Assembly (NCBI RefSeq): GCF_016592555.1
Contig: NZ_AP014546.1
Location: 3,110,501 to 3,174,500, forward strand
DNA: 64,000 nucleotides
Direction: 5' to 3'
Source: Neptunomonas japonica JAMM 1380
Lineage (GTDB): Bacteria; Pseudomonadota; Gammaproteobacteria; Pseudomonadales; Balneatricaceae
Shown: piece after piece, positions 35,401-43,918 of the stretch
How the letters are laid out: each line of letters opens with the position of its first letter
Numbering within the stretch: position 1 is the first letter of the stretch
The notes under the pieces: model-generated
Told to the model about the DNA's origin: nothing
The model's input: only the letters and a program-made list of their open reading frames with translations
Database searches by the model: none
Position numbers and translations under genes: made by a program

Positions 35401-38400
35401 CCTTTTATCGTGCCACTGGTATTAGTAATGTCTCCTTGAGCAGTAATGTTGAGCGAGTTTACCCCGCTAATCGTTCCGCCCGTATTACTCACGGTGGTCA
35501 AATTCATTTCAACATTGTTGCCAGCAATGACTGCACCCGTCTCTATCGAATCACGAGTAGCCGCAGAGAGATAAACGACCGGAGCCAATACTTTCTGTCC
35601 TGCCACGGTAGTTTCCACCATCCACACAACATCACTTTCGAGGTTGGCAATCTGTGAAGATGTTAATGCTTCACCAAAGACGAAGCCTGCACTTTCCCCC
35701 TCAGTGACCGCTTGATCCATTAAGCGCTTCATCTGATCCGCTTCATTACCGTAGCCTTTGATAATGTTGTTGCCAGTTTGGCTGATCAACTGCTGTTGAA
35801 TCAGATAGGCCTCATAATTGGAATCACCTAAGCGCTTGATAACTGTATCAGGGTTATAGCCATAGCGATTCGCCATATAATCAGAACCAACAAAATTTGA
35901 ACCCACAGCAAATAGCGGATTAGCTTCTATCAGGTAGGTAGAATTAGAGTCCTGGCTAATTACGAAGTAGCCATTAGGGTTTGTTGGCAAAGCAATTACC
36001 AAGCCACTAAAGCTGACAGCCGGCGCGCCGTCAGTCGTCGTAATACCACTAGCAGCCGATCCGCCCGAAGTACCAGAAGAGGCTCCTGTCATTGAAGAGC
36101 CGGTAACACCACCTGTACCATCAGTGCTATTGGTTAAGCTGGTACTAGCACTACCTGATGCGGTTAGGGTCGTGGTTGAAGTAGCCCAAGGTGAGCCTCT
36201 GTTAACCAAGCCAAAGCCTGTAGCAACTAAAGTATTGGCATAAATGCCTGCAGTATATGGGTTAGGTTGCGCAGAAGATGCACTTGCAGGGTCGTCATAG
36301 GTAATCACCCCTGCATCACAACTGACTAAACCACAGTCTTGATACTGAGTGGCGGTTTGAGTCCAGGCTTTGGATTCAAGAGAAAGATCGTCATTGGTAA
36401 AGGTGCCTGTTCCCGCAATAGTCAAGGTTCCGGAATTAGCTGCTAGCACCCCCCCGCCATTGACAGCAGAAGTGAAGCCAGAAATTGTCATATTTCTGTT
36501 TGCAATAATCTGAGGCTTAGTCGGGGGTATCGAGCTACTAAAAGATTGGGTTTGAGATCCCCATTTTTTATAATATTGCCAAGCGTCATTGGGCCACCCA
36601 AATGAGCCAGTTGTACTCGTGATTGTCCAGCTACCATTACAACTACCTGTGCAAGGATCCCAGGAAACCACACCCCAAGAACGCGAAGGAACTCCACCCG
36701 TGATCACGTTATTAAAGCTCGTCGACACAATAGTGATATCTTGCAACGCATTGATACGGTTGTTATTGGTAAACGTCGTACCCGCTATCAGGTTCAAGCT
36801 ACCATTAGAATCGATTGTACCAGTGCTATAGTTGGTAAAGGTGCCTGTTGCGCTAGCATTAAGCTGAATGCCGGCATATAGCGCACCACTGTTATCAACA
36901 GGCCCACCGGTAGCGTTCAGGTTAAGCGTATCTAGAGCGGAAAAGCCGCCTGTAGGCGTGTTGTATATCCAAGGGGCGTTGAAATCAAGTATGCCACCAG
37001 AGTGAATTGCTCCAGTATTATTAAAGCCATTTGCCAACGTGATAGATGTTGTTGCCCCCCCAGAGGTGTTACCTACAATTTTAGAAGAACTGCCTCCAAA
37101 AGTTAATGTATCCGAGCCCACCCTCATTGCACCTAAACTGGTGAGCATAGCGCCATTGTTAATGTTAAGGTTATTTGCAGTAATACCTACGGTATTGCCC
37201 AGCATGACGCCACTACTTCCCACCGTAATATCAACACCGCTGCCACCACCCAACCCTTTTACATCTAACAATCCGCCCGATTGTATGCGGCCCGTGTTAC
37301 TCACAGTATAATAGCTATCGGTGCCACGTACAGAAAGGCCACTGCCTGTTAATAACTGGCCAGAATTGTGCACAGAAGTTGCCACGTTAAGAGCCGCGTC
37401 GCCTTGTGACTGTAATGTTCCGGTGTTATTGATACTATTTGCTGTAATCGTACCGCTACCGGTGTTTGTATCCGCAAGCGTCAGAGTTCCACTGTTAACA
37501 ACGTTGCCACTCACATTGATCGTACTTGTTGCCGCTCCGCCTTGAATCACCCCAGCATTACTGAGGCTTGCCAGCGTAAATGCCAATTCATCACCCAGGA
37601 TATAGCTGCCGCTGAGGGTAGTTAGTGCGACATTATTCCCACCAATTGTCAGCGTATCTCCGATAGCGCTGCCTGCTTGTAAATACCCCCCCGACTGGTC
37701 AGTCACTGCTAAGCCACTACCAGTCGACATTAACATAAGATCATTATTGGCAATAATTTTACTAGCATTAGTAAGGCGAGCACCGGAAAGGTTTACTACT
37801 AAATTTTGAGCCGACTGAATAACACCGCCACCCGTATTACTCAATGTCGACACGTTTAATGTCCCAGTTTGGCTGGAGGAGCCCGAGGCAATTAATTGGC
37901 CACTATTGGCAAGTGCGCCAGTCGTTATCGTCGCACTCTGGTTTGTTTGCAGTGTTCCCGAGTTGGTCAAACTACCCGAATTAGTGGTCAAGTCTTCAGT
38001 CGAAAACAAGGTTCCTAAGTTATTGATCAAGTTAGAGATTACCAGAGCGATCTCTGCTGCCGACTGCAGCGTACCACTGTTATCTAGGCTGTTAGCCGTA
38101 ATGTTGCTAGTTCCAGTGCCACCGGTGGCTAATGTTAAAGTACCTGAGTTATCAACTGCGCCGCTGGCAACAAGGGTGCTAAGCCCTGCCCCACCCTGAA
38201 TTAATCCTGCGTTAGTTAGACTAGACAAAGATAAAACAAGTTGGTCGGCCAAGATATTTGCACCGCTGTTATTATTTAGTGAAACTGCTGTACCGCCAAT
38301 AATCAGCGTATCACCATTGGTGCTTCCCGCTTGAATAAAGCCGCCATTCTGATTGGTGACAGTCGCTCCTGCACCGGTAGAGGTGAGCGACAGGTCGCGT

Positions 38401-40832
38401 GCTGCAATAATGGTGTTGGCGTTAGTTAGCGAGCTGCCAGATACATTGATAGCCAGATTCTGAGCCGACTGAATAACACCCGCGCCTGTATTGCTTAACG
38501 TGGCAACATTCAGTATCGCTCCAGCACTGGATGAATCCGAGGCGATAATCCCCCCTGTATTGGACAGTGCACTAGTACCAATCGTACTACCTTGGTTGGC
38601 TTGCAATGTGCCTGAGTTGGTGAGGCTACCCGAGTTACTGCTCAACGTAGTTTTAGCAAGCAACGTCCCCGAGTTTACCAGCCCATTGCCAATTGCCAAT
38701 GCCATATTAGCATTGGATTGTAACGTGCCGCTGTTATCCAGCCTGGAAAGGATGATATCAGTCGTATTGCCAAGAACCGTACCCGACTGCGTACCAAATG
38801 TAGCATTAGCACCGGCGATGGAGAGCCTACCACCTGCTTGAATGATCCCAGAATTCGTATTGCTGATAGCAAGTGCGGACGTCCCAGCATTAACCGACAA
38901 GTCCTGGGTTGCCAGTAACTTACCCGTATTATCAAGCGTATCTATTACATTAAGCACTAAGTCTTCTTTGGACTGTAAAGTACCACTATTATTGAGTGAG
39001 GAGAGTGTGAAATTACCGGACTGACCGGCTGTATCTGAGGCAATGAATGTGCCCGCGTTAATGAGCTCGGTTGCTGTTACAGTTGTGCCTGTCGTGCCCT
39101 GAACCGTTGCACCTATCTGGTTGTTAACACTGGCGGCGTTGACTGAAATATTACCATCAGCAATCAACGTACCGCTGTTAGTAATATTTCCTGTTCCTGT
39201 ATTTACCTTATCCGTAATATCTAACGTAGTTTTGGCATGCAACTCGCCGCTGTTGTTAAGCGTTCCATCAATACGTGCAGTGACACTGCCTGTATCAGAG
39301 GTGATTTTACCCGCGTTATTCAGGCCATTACCTGCCGTCAGGCTCAGGTTTCCGTTCGTGGTCTGAATACCTTGATCAACACCAGAGGTAGAGCTAATAG
39401 TGCCAGCACTTGAAGCTAAGGCCATATCACCCGTCGAACGTACTGCGGCGTTAGCCAATGCAAGGACATTAGTCGTGTTAAGATCGACCGTCGTTCCTGC
39501 ATGGATCGTCGCCCCATTCGCCCCAACCGAAAGACTGTCAAACGTTCCTGATAATGCCTTGCCTGCACCCCAGACACTGTCATCAATGCTCGCCTCCCCA
39601 GACGCAACTAAAGTATTATCAGCTTCTGCATAACGGGCTTTATCAGTCGTCGATACATCACTCAAAGTGTCAGCCGTAACAGCTATGTTGTTAGCAGCGT
39701 ATAGCTCGCCTTCTGATAGCTTTACCTGGCCACTAGTAGCTGAGATATCTAAATCATGACCTGCGGATATTTTGGCATCCAAACCCTTAACAAAAACATC
39801 ACCACTACCGCTAGTCGAGGTTGACGAGATAGCGACATCACGGGCAGCACTGATAGCCGATTGTATTTCTACTTTCCCGGCACTGCTTATCGTAAAGTCA
39901 TCGGCACTGGCTGCCGCTTCTCCCAACATACGTACACCAACACCCGCTTCGGTAGCAATAATGCGAATACGACCGGCATACATGCCGCCAAGGGCGGTAG
40001 AATCAATAGCATATGAGGGTGCGGCACCATCAGCGGCCACGGTGCCTGTTGTATTACGACTATCATAGTTCCAACTATTATTACCGGTTGTGATGCCAAG
40101 CTTGCCCGTCGGGTTGGTATTAATATTACCTTCGACTTTGACTGAACGAGTCACAATATCCAGTATTTGTTGTGCAGTGGCATTGGCACCCTTGGCACCA
40201 ATCAAGACATCCCCACTCTTGACGTTAAACCCGGTGAGACTGCCATCTGCACCGATACTCGATGTACCCGTGGTCAACGTAGCTCGATCGGTGTTTATAA
40301 ACCCACAACCATCACAGGTAATACCATAAGGGTTCGCTACGATGACATCAGCCTTACCCCCCAGTACCTCTGTGAAACCCGCCAGTGTGCTGCGATTAAC
40401 CGATACCACTTCATTCAGAATAACTGCGGCTTCTTTCACCAAGTTTAGGTTAGACGTGACCTGCCCTGCCAGTTGAGACTGGCGGGCAATTTGACTGTTG
40501 TTACCGTTGTTCAGTACTAATCCATTTGCCTCGACATCATAGCGGGTATAACGGTTATGGGAGAGACCTGAAGTATTCGCTGTATCGATATTAACAACTG
40601 GCACGCCGTTCGCTGATATATAAGCCTTCGTTTTACCGCTGGCAGGTATCACTGTCGTGGCGGGCTGATCCGCCAATGCTGACTCAATCCCCAAACCGGA
40701 TGATATCAATGCAACAAGCAGCGCTTTACCCACAGCTCGCCCCCCTCCCTTTCCGCGAGAATGTGTTGTTTCTGCCACAACAACCCACGTTCCTGTACGA
40801 ACATTCCAGATAACACGGTGAATTTTATTCAT
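32433..40832 (-). CDS. Filamentous haemagglutinin-family exoprotein (TpsA)
   Basis: 2799 residues. An ESPR extended signal (MNKIHRVIWNVRTGTWVVVA) precedes a signal peptide cleaved near residue 54 (SALA). The TPS haemagglutination domain (about 55-330) contains VIVANPYGITCDGCGFIN (residues 163-180). Residues ~450-1300 are N-S-G-T-L beta-helix repeats, including a 218-residue tandem unit. Residues ~1700-2799 are acidic, Gly/Ser/Ala/Thr/Lys-rich repeats (GGDxxIxA) without Cys. It has no VENN motif, no C-terminal toxin and no immunity gene after it, so an adhesin role is more likely than contact inhibition. AGGA precedes ATG 40832; fhaC ends 9 bases upstream. Confidence 0.93.
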   Translation of the reverse strand: MNKIHRVIWNVRTGTWVVVAETTHSRGKGGGRAVGKALLVALISSGLGIESALADQPATTVIPASGKTKAYISANGVPVVNIDTANTSGLSHNRYTRYDVEANGLVLNNGNNSQIARQSQLAGQVTSNLNLVKEAAVILNEVVSVNRSTLAGFTEVLGGKADVIVANPYGITCDGCGFINTDRATLTTGTSSIGADGSLTGFNVKSGDVLIGAKGANATAQQILDIVTRSVKVEGNINTNPTGKLGITTGNNSWNYDSRNTTGTVAADGAAPSYAIDSTALGGMYAGRIRIIATEAGVGVRMLGEAAASADDFTISSAGKVEIQSAISAARDVAISSTSTSGSGDVFVKGLDAKISAGHDLDISATSGQVKLSEGELYAANNIAVTADTLSDVSTTDKARYAEADNTLVASGEASIDDSVWGAGKALSGTFDSLSVGANGATIHAGTTVDLNTTNVLALANAAVRSTGDMALASSAGTISSTSGVDQGIQTTNGNLSLTAGNGLNNAGKITSDTGSVTARIDGTLNNSGELHAKTTLDITDKVNTGTGNITNSGTLIADGNISVNAASVNNQIGATVQGTTGTTVTATELINAGTFIASDTAGQSGNFTLSSLNNSGTLQSKEDLVLNVIDTLDNTGKLLATQDLSVNAGTSALAISNTNSGIIQAGGRLSIAGANATFGTQSGTVLGNTTDIILSRLDNSGTLQSNANMALAIGNGLVNSGTLLAKTTLSSNSGSLTNSGTLQANQGSTIGTSALSNTGGIIASDSSSAGAILNVATLSNTGAGVIQSAQNLAINVSGSSLTNANTIIAARDLSLTSTGAGATVTNQNGGFIQAGSTNGDTLIIGGTAVSLNNNSGANILADQLVLSLSSLTNAGLIQGGAGLSTLVASGAVDNSGTLTLATGGTGTSNITANSLDNSGTLQSAAEIALVISNLINNLGTLFSTEDLTTNSGSLTNSGTLQTNQSATITTGALANSGQLIASGSSSQTGTLNVSTLSNTGGGVIQSAQNLVVNLSGARLTNASKIIANNDLMLMSTGSGLAVTDQSGGYLQAGSAIGDTLTIGGNNVALTTLSGSYILGDELAFTLASLSNAGVIQGGAATSTINVSGNVVNSGTLTLADTNTGSGTITANSINNTGTLQSQGDAALNVATSVHNSGQLLTGSGLSVRGTDSYYTVSNTGRIQSGGLLDVKGLGGGSGVDITVGSSGVMLGNTVGITANNLNINNGAMLTSLGAMRVGSDTLTFGGSSSKIVGNTSGGATTSITLANGFNNTGAIHSGGILDFNAPWIYNTPTGGFSALDTLNLNATGGPVDNSGALYAGIQLNASATGTFTNYSTGTIDSNGSLNLIAGTTFTNNNRINALQDITIVSTSFNNVITGGVPSRSWGVVSWDPCTGSCNGSWTITSTTGSFGWPNDAWQYYKKWGSQTQSFSSSIPPTKPQIIANRNMTISGFTSAVNGGGVLAANSGTLTIAGTGTFTNDDLSLESKAWTQTATQYQDCGLVSCDAGVITYDDPASASSAQPNPYTAGIYANTLVATGFGLVNRGSPWATSTTTLTASGSASTSLTNSTDGTGGVTGSSMTGASSGTSGGSAASGITTTDGAPAVSFSGLVIALPTNPNGYFVISQDSNSTYLIEANPLFAVGSNFVGSDYMANRYGYNPDTVIKRLGDSNYEAYLIQQQLISQTGNNIIKGYGNEADQMKRLMDQAVTEGESAGFVFGEALTSSQIANLESDVVWMVETTVAGQKVLAPVVYLSAATRDSIETGAVIAGNNVEMNLTTVSNTGGTISGVNSLNITAQGDITNTSGTIKGGDVSIKSIEGSIENKTLVSGSGGAENYATSIGKTAGIEATGDLDLDAKKDITVLGAEVKAGGDASLAAGGNVTFDTIIDKTTDTKHSSSSNGLQTTTTSNTTTTEKNIGSTLVSGGNLKIKSGGDTTIAGSNATVGGDLSVDAGGDFNVLSRQDKTTSKTVTETSGLGVGGGVAGTEKITTDDFKGTNSGSTLTVGGNATVKADKSMTVQGSDVTIAGDADINAKEGINILDGLDETRTNTVTETTTYMKIGSAGESDSGSDSSSDSQSGPGRANATASAEASAEASGTSDIKFAETTKTSTQAGTNTSVSSNFKVGGNLKATTEGTIKVQGSNVESGGDMELDAKNVEVLTGRNEEWTNTQTVRTSVGIYNEGEANTEAGADAQAKAGTVGTNASASANASAEASGTTTIGARTENEETTDYSLTNSSSTLKSGGSMSIKAKETAVFVGAEVESGGDMNIEATDIVNKAAEDITLKTSSKETNTAGLYIDGEVSAEAGAEADAGKIHVGGDPANGEAGGKVSADASAGLRFKNEKESSIEGSVTNVTTSFKSGGDFTRNAENTIVDQGTQIEAGGDIIQSAREIKEIEANDSTFSSKGSSSHDAKIGVGASASAEASGNAKGETESDAGAGAGLRAKYEGSIDSESEGSTTAVTTKYKSGGSINSKSKEKTTLIGTQFESGGDINIEAGSLEYKAAKDTTSMSSDANKIDAALKVDVVGKAGGSLEASYGNEGESGSTSTARTGSINAGGNLTIKTKDDASFEGTNIEAGGKADIAAGGNVDFKAARDTAESSKSTIDASVELSSSKGSKGAAASGGYSQEDSSSSTAQAGSIKAGSGGINISAGKDASFEGTKLKSDGDTTVDAGGNVNLKAAKSTATTTSFGVEGSIDAEKGSEGSKKEGSISGNAAYANKIDSDATSIDSGGKVSIKGKNVVNQEANIIAKDEKEIIGKEVKIKAEKSDISIGIEAAVSDESETEKSTEKKAGE
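37400..38480 (-). repeat. Tandem 654-bp repeat inside the exoprotein gene
   Basis: GGxVIQSAQNL begins at 38480 and again at 37826, exactly 654 bases (218 codons) apart. The similarity carries on through SLTNAG.IQGG and NSGTLTLA to about 37400. The copies differ at many codons, so the duplication is old. The outer limits are approximate. Confidence 0.75.
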
Positions 40833-40841
40833 AACAATATC

Positions 40842-42620
40842 CTAAAATGAGTAAGCCGCACGGAACCACGTTTTATTGGACTCTTTCTTCATCGAGCCCG
40901 GCAGAGTTAGTGGTCTGGTATTAATAAGTTCCAACGATGCACCGCGCCAGTTAGTCGAAATACCGACGACCATGCCCGACAATCGCCCCTGTGGAACATC
41001 ATCTGCACGGCTACTCACTTCACCGAGGTCATATCCCGCATAGAAACGGGCAGAGACAACTTCATCACCCATTGTGACGGGTTTACGAATGGAGACCTCA
41101 TTGCGCCAGAAGTAACCGTTATCACCTGATATCGTGCTATCTACGAACCCTCGCACTGAATAGAGGCCACCAATGGATATTTGCTCAGAGCCATAGAGAG
41201 CACCCGGAGATTTTTGGGCAGTTAGCTGACTCGTAAAACTGACATGCTCATCAAACAATCGAAATGGGCGCATATAGTTAAACCCAGCCTTAATCTTTCT
41301 AAACTGAGCTTGCGGTGCCCATTCAGGCAAGTTACTAGGGTCTTTTAAGGCCCCTGCTATACTCAACCCTTGAGCATAACCAAGGTTAAGTGAAAGAATA
41401 CCACCAGCAAAATCTGTGCTGAGGTTAGCGTCGATATCAAGCACGGTTAACCGTCGACTACTCACGCCTAAGAATTGATTATCAAGATAGTTTCTTGCAT
41501 TTTTACCGGTCAGTGAACCCGACAGTAAAACACGCGTAGATTGATCACGATACATCACTCGATCAATATTCAAACTATCTGTTCTATTATTGCCGCTTGC
41601 GGAAAGACTAAGTCCACTAGGCACACTGATCATACTGTCATAGCGCGAATAACTGGTTGCTAAAGAAACCGTGGTGTAACCAAAAGGAATACTCAGATTA
41701 AAACTATCACTTCCAGAAAATTTACGACCCGAGTCGCCCGGTGTCGACTCGCGGTGTGTAGCAGAAAACGAATCATTAAAACCCAAAAGATTATCAACAG
41801 TGAAGGTCAGGCCTGTTTGCAACTCGCCTGTTGATTTTGAACCCTGATTATCTGTGGATATATAATAATGAAACCTAGAGCTGGGCTGATTATATACAAT
41901 CACCTGACTTGCCCCGGCAGTCTCACCCGGTTGAATATCAAGTTGTGCGTTGTTGGAGGCCAGCCGGTTTATCTGGTCAATACCTTGCTCCAAATCACGC
42001 AGGTTCAACAGATCACCCTCCGAACTTGGAAATACATTTCTGACAGAGATACTATGAGTGTCTCCGTCTTTAATCATGATTGTTTCCACAACGCCTTCGA
42101 TCACTAAAATTTCCAAAATACCGGTACTTAAATCTTGTGCTGGCAAATAGGCGCGCGTAGTGACGTAACCTCTATCGATATAATCCTTCGTTATCGTTCC
42201 AAGAATTTTTTCGATATCAACGACGTTGAGGCATCGACCATTATATTCATCGGCAATATGCTGACGTGCAGTCTCAGAAAGATGAAGTGCACCACTGATA
42301 ACAACCGTTTGAATTTTACGACAATCCGCACCAAGAGACGGCACGGTTATTTTCGGCATAAGCTGTTTGGTATCCATGCCATCCACACCTTCAATACGGC
42401 GCCTGGCAGCGTCTTGGTCCTTTTGAACACGGTCCTGTGCTTGGCGCTGGATAATCTCTAATTGACGTTGTGCGGCTTCAATATCTGCTGGAGTTGCTGC
42501 AAATGTCACGCTGCTCATCAATACACTCATTACAAGCCAAAAACAAAGCCTTATATGCATTGATGCCGTATTCCCCTTCAACATAAAAAAATATTTTAAA
42601 TAACTGTACATGTATGGCAC
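40842..42620 (-). CDS. ShlB/FhaC/HecB-family outer membrane transporter (TpsB)
   Basis: 592 residues. A GTG at 42620 has AGGAG at good spacing and is preferred, although later Mets (residues 13 and 21) would also give a signal peptide ending TFAA. The mature part has a coiled N-terminal linker (EAAQRQLEIIQRQAQDRV), two POTRA domains (about 95-250, starting IQTVVISGALHLSE) and a 16-strand barrel ending in Phe (FRAAYSF). The loop motif VRGF is present in YSVRGFVDSTISG, where Arg plugs the pore. It secretes the exoprotein encoded immediately downstream. Confidence 0.94.
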   Translation of the reverse strand: MPYMYSYLKYFFMLKGNTASMHIRLCFWLVMSVLMSSVTFAATPADIEAAQRQLEIIQRQAQDRVQKDQDAARRRIEGVDGMDTKQLMPKITVPSLGADCRKIQTVVISGALHLSETARQHIADEYNGRCLNVVDIEKILGTITKDYIDRGYVTTRAYLPAQDLSTGILEILVIEGVVETIMIKDGDTHSISVRNVFPSSEGDLLNLRDLEQGIDQINRLASNNAQLDIQPGETAGASQVIVYNQPSSRFHYYISTDNQGSKSTGELQTGLTFTVDNLLGFNDSFSATHRESTPGDSGRKFSGSDSFNLSIPFGYTTVSLATSYSRYDSMISVPSGLSLSASGNNRTDSLNIDRVMYRDQSTRVLLSGSLTGKNARNYLDNQFLGVSSRRLTVLDIDANLSTDFAGGILSLNLGYAQGLSIAGALKDPSNLPEWAPQAQFRKIKAGFNYMRPFRLFDEHVSFTSQLTAQKSPGALYGSEQISIGGLYSVRGFVDSTISGDNGYFWRNEVSIRKPVTMGDEVVSARFYAGYDLGEVSSRADDVPQGRLSGMVVGISTNWRGASLELINTRPLTLPGSMKKESNKTWFRAAYSF

Positions 42621-43276
42621 CCAGCTCTCCTTTTTATAATTATCTGCATATTTATAATATTTTAGCCGTCAACTTTTACTTAAATAATCCCTTACTAAAA
42701 ATGAGCTAAAATAAACATTTACTGATTTATTTAAGCTTTTAAGACAACTATTCATCCATATAATATCGAGCAACTCCAGCTATTACTTATAGGAACACAG
42801 CGTGTCATCGACGCTAATTCATATGATTTTAAATAAAATCGTATATAACGAACTTTCTGATTTGTGTCCCGGAAGGAAAGGTGAATAAAATTCATCTAAA
42901 GTTAAGCTAACACAAAAAATAACGAATAAGTACTTCTCATTAGCCGTGCTTACTGAAGATTCATATGATTTTTTTATTTTAAGTGGATTTTTATCAGTAC
43001 AAACCTGAATTAAATTTTATTGGGAATAAATATTTCTATTAATATTTTCCGTAAAAAGCCACGTAAATTCATCTTTACGTAAAATAAATCTTCTATAGGT
43101 CTTAATCGTTAAACAGTTGTTATGAATTATGAAGGTTACTTTTTTATTTGAGGCCCTACACCATTATAAAAATAAATAACTCTCTTTCAAAACGGAAGTA
43201 ACCAATAAATCAGCTCTGAATTGGTAGCGGCCAATAAAACTTAGCCACTACACATTTAGTCACTTAAGGGGGGGGG
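42621..43276. other. Very AT-rich region upstream of the TPS transporter gene
   Basis: 656 bases without a gene. It contains a 14-bp direct repeat ATTCATATGATTTT (42817-42830 and 42959-42972), an inverted repeat ACGTAAA/TTTACGT (43061-43080), and a run of nine G (43268-43276) directly against the can stop codon. The composition is much more AT-rich than its neighbours, which fits acquired DNA and silencing by H-NS-like proteins (inference). Confidence 0.6.
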
Positions 43277-43416
43277 TTATAGCGTGTTCATGCAGTAAAT
43301 ATCAGGGATATCATCCAAGCCACTGATATCAACATTAAGTTCTTTAATAATGCCATCATCAATGCTGTAGATCCAACCATGTACTGTCAGTTCATGGCCA
43401 TTTTTCCAAGCTCTTT
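43277..43416 (-). repeat. Right copy of the 140-bp direct repeat (within intact can)
   Basis: This is the partner of 32209-32348, same orientation, 11,068 bases apart. It begins exactly at the can stop codon. Confidence 0.93.
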
Positions 43417-43906
43417 GTACCACTTTACTATGGCAAATATTGGTAACTTGTTTTTGTATACTTAACTCACATAAGCGGTCAACACGCTTATCTTCATCGG
43501 GTTCAGCATTCAATATATCTCTGTACTCAAAGCCGATATCTTTTAAATGCCTCAGCCAGTTATCGATCAAGCCAAGATCCTGATTACCCAATGCAGCTTT
43601 AACACCACCGCAACCATAATGCCCACACACAATGATATGTTTCACTTGAAGTACTTCAACCGCATAGTGAAGTACCGACATACAGTTTAGGTCAGTGTGC
43701 AGAACCAAATTAGCAATGTTACGGTGTACAAAGAGTTCACCCGGCAGCATACCTACAATTTCATTCGCAGGGACACGGCTATCAGAGCAGCCTATCCACA
43801 AGTACTCAGGCTTTTGCTGCTCCGACAACTCTTTAAAAAAGCCTGGGCACTGCACTTCCATAAAGCGTGCCCACTGCTTATTGTTATCTAACAAATCTCG
43901 CAACAT
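43277..43906 (-). CDS. can: Beta-class carbonic anhydrase
   Basis: 209 residues. The zinc ligands are Cys40 and Asp42 (CSDSR, with Arg44 forming the dyad), His96 and Cys99 (CGHYGCGG), as in E. coli Can. It interconverts CO2 and bicarbonate in the cytoplasm. The start lies 12 bases after ppiC, so can is probably the last gene of the narGHJI-ppiC operon. Its 3' end borders the TPS segment; the stop codon is followed by nine C on the coding strand. The last 140 bases exist again at 32209-32348. Confidence 0.95.
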   Translation of the reverse strand: MLRDLLDNNKQWARFMEVQCPGFFKELSEQQKPEYLWIGCSDSRVPANEIVGMLPGELFVHRNIANLVLHTDLNCMSVLHYAVEVLQVKHIIVCGHYGCGGVKAALGNQDLGLIDNWLRHLKDIGFEYRDILNAEPDEDKRVDRLCELSIQKQVTNICHSKVVQRAWKNGHELTVHGWIYSIDDGIIKELNVDISGLDDIPDIYCMNTL

Positions 43907-43918
43907 CTGCGGTACCTA

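Larger units (their letters stand above)
32349..43276. mobile_element. Probable inserted segment carrying the FhaC/FhaB locus
   Basis: About 10.9 kb lying between two direct copies of the can 3' end, with an intact can at one side and the remnant at the other. This is the pattern expected if a circle carrying a can 3' end recombined into the chromosome by a single crossover, or of a gene-3'-end integration. No integrase, transposase or att core is seen inside. The segment holds fhaC, fhaB and a very AT-rich 656-base leader. Confidence 0.5.

Noticed and set aside
32433..39600. Regularly spaced repeats that look at first like a CRISPR or satellite array
   Set aside because: The repeats keep the reading frame and vary at third positions; they are protein repeats of the beta-helix.
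32677..40448. Many long plus-strand frames opposite the exoprotein gene, up to 205 codons
   Set aside because: They mirror the repetitive codons of the minus-strand gene, start anywhere, lack ribosome sites and give low-complexity Leu/Pro/Ser proteins.
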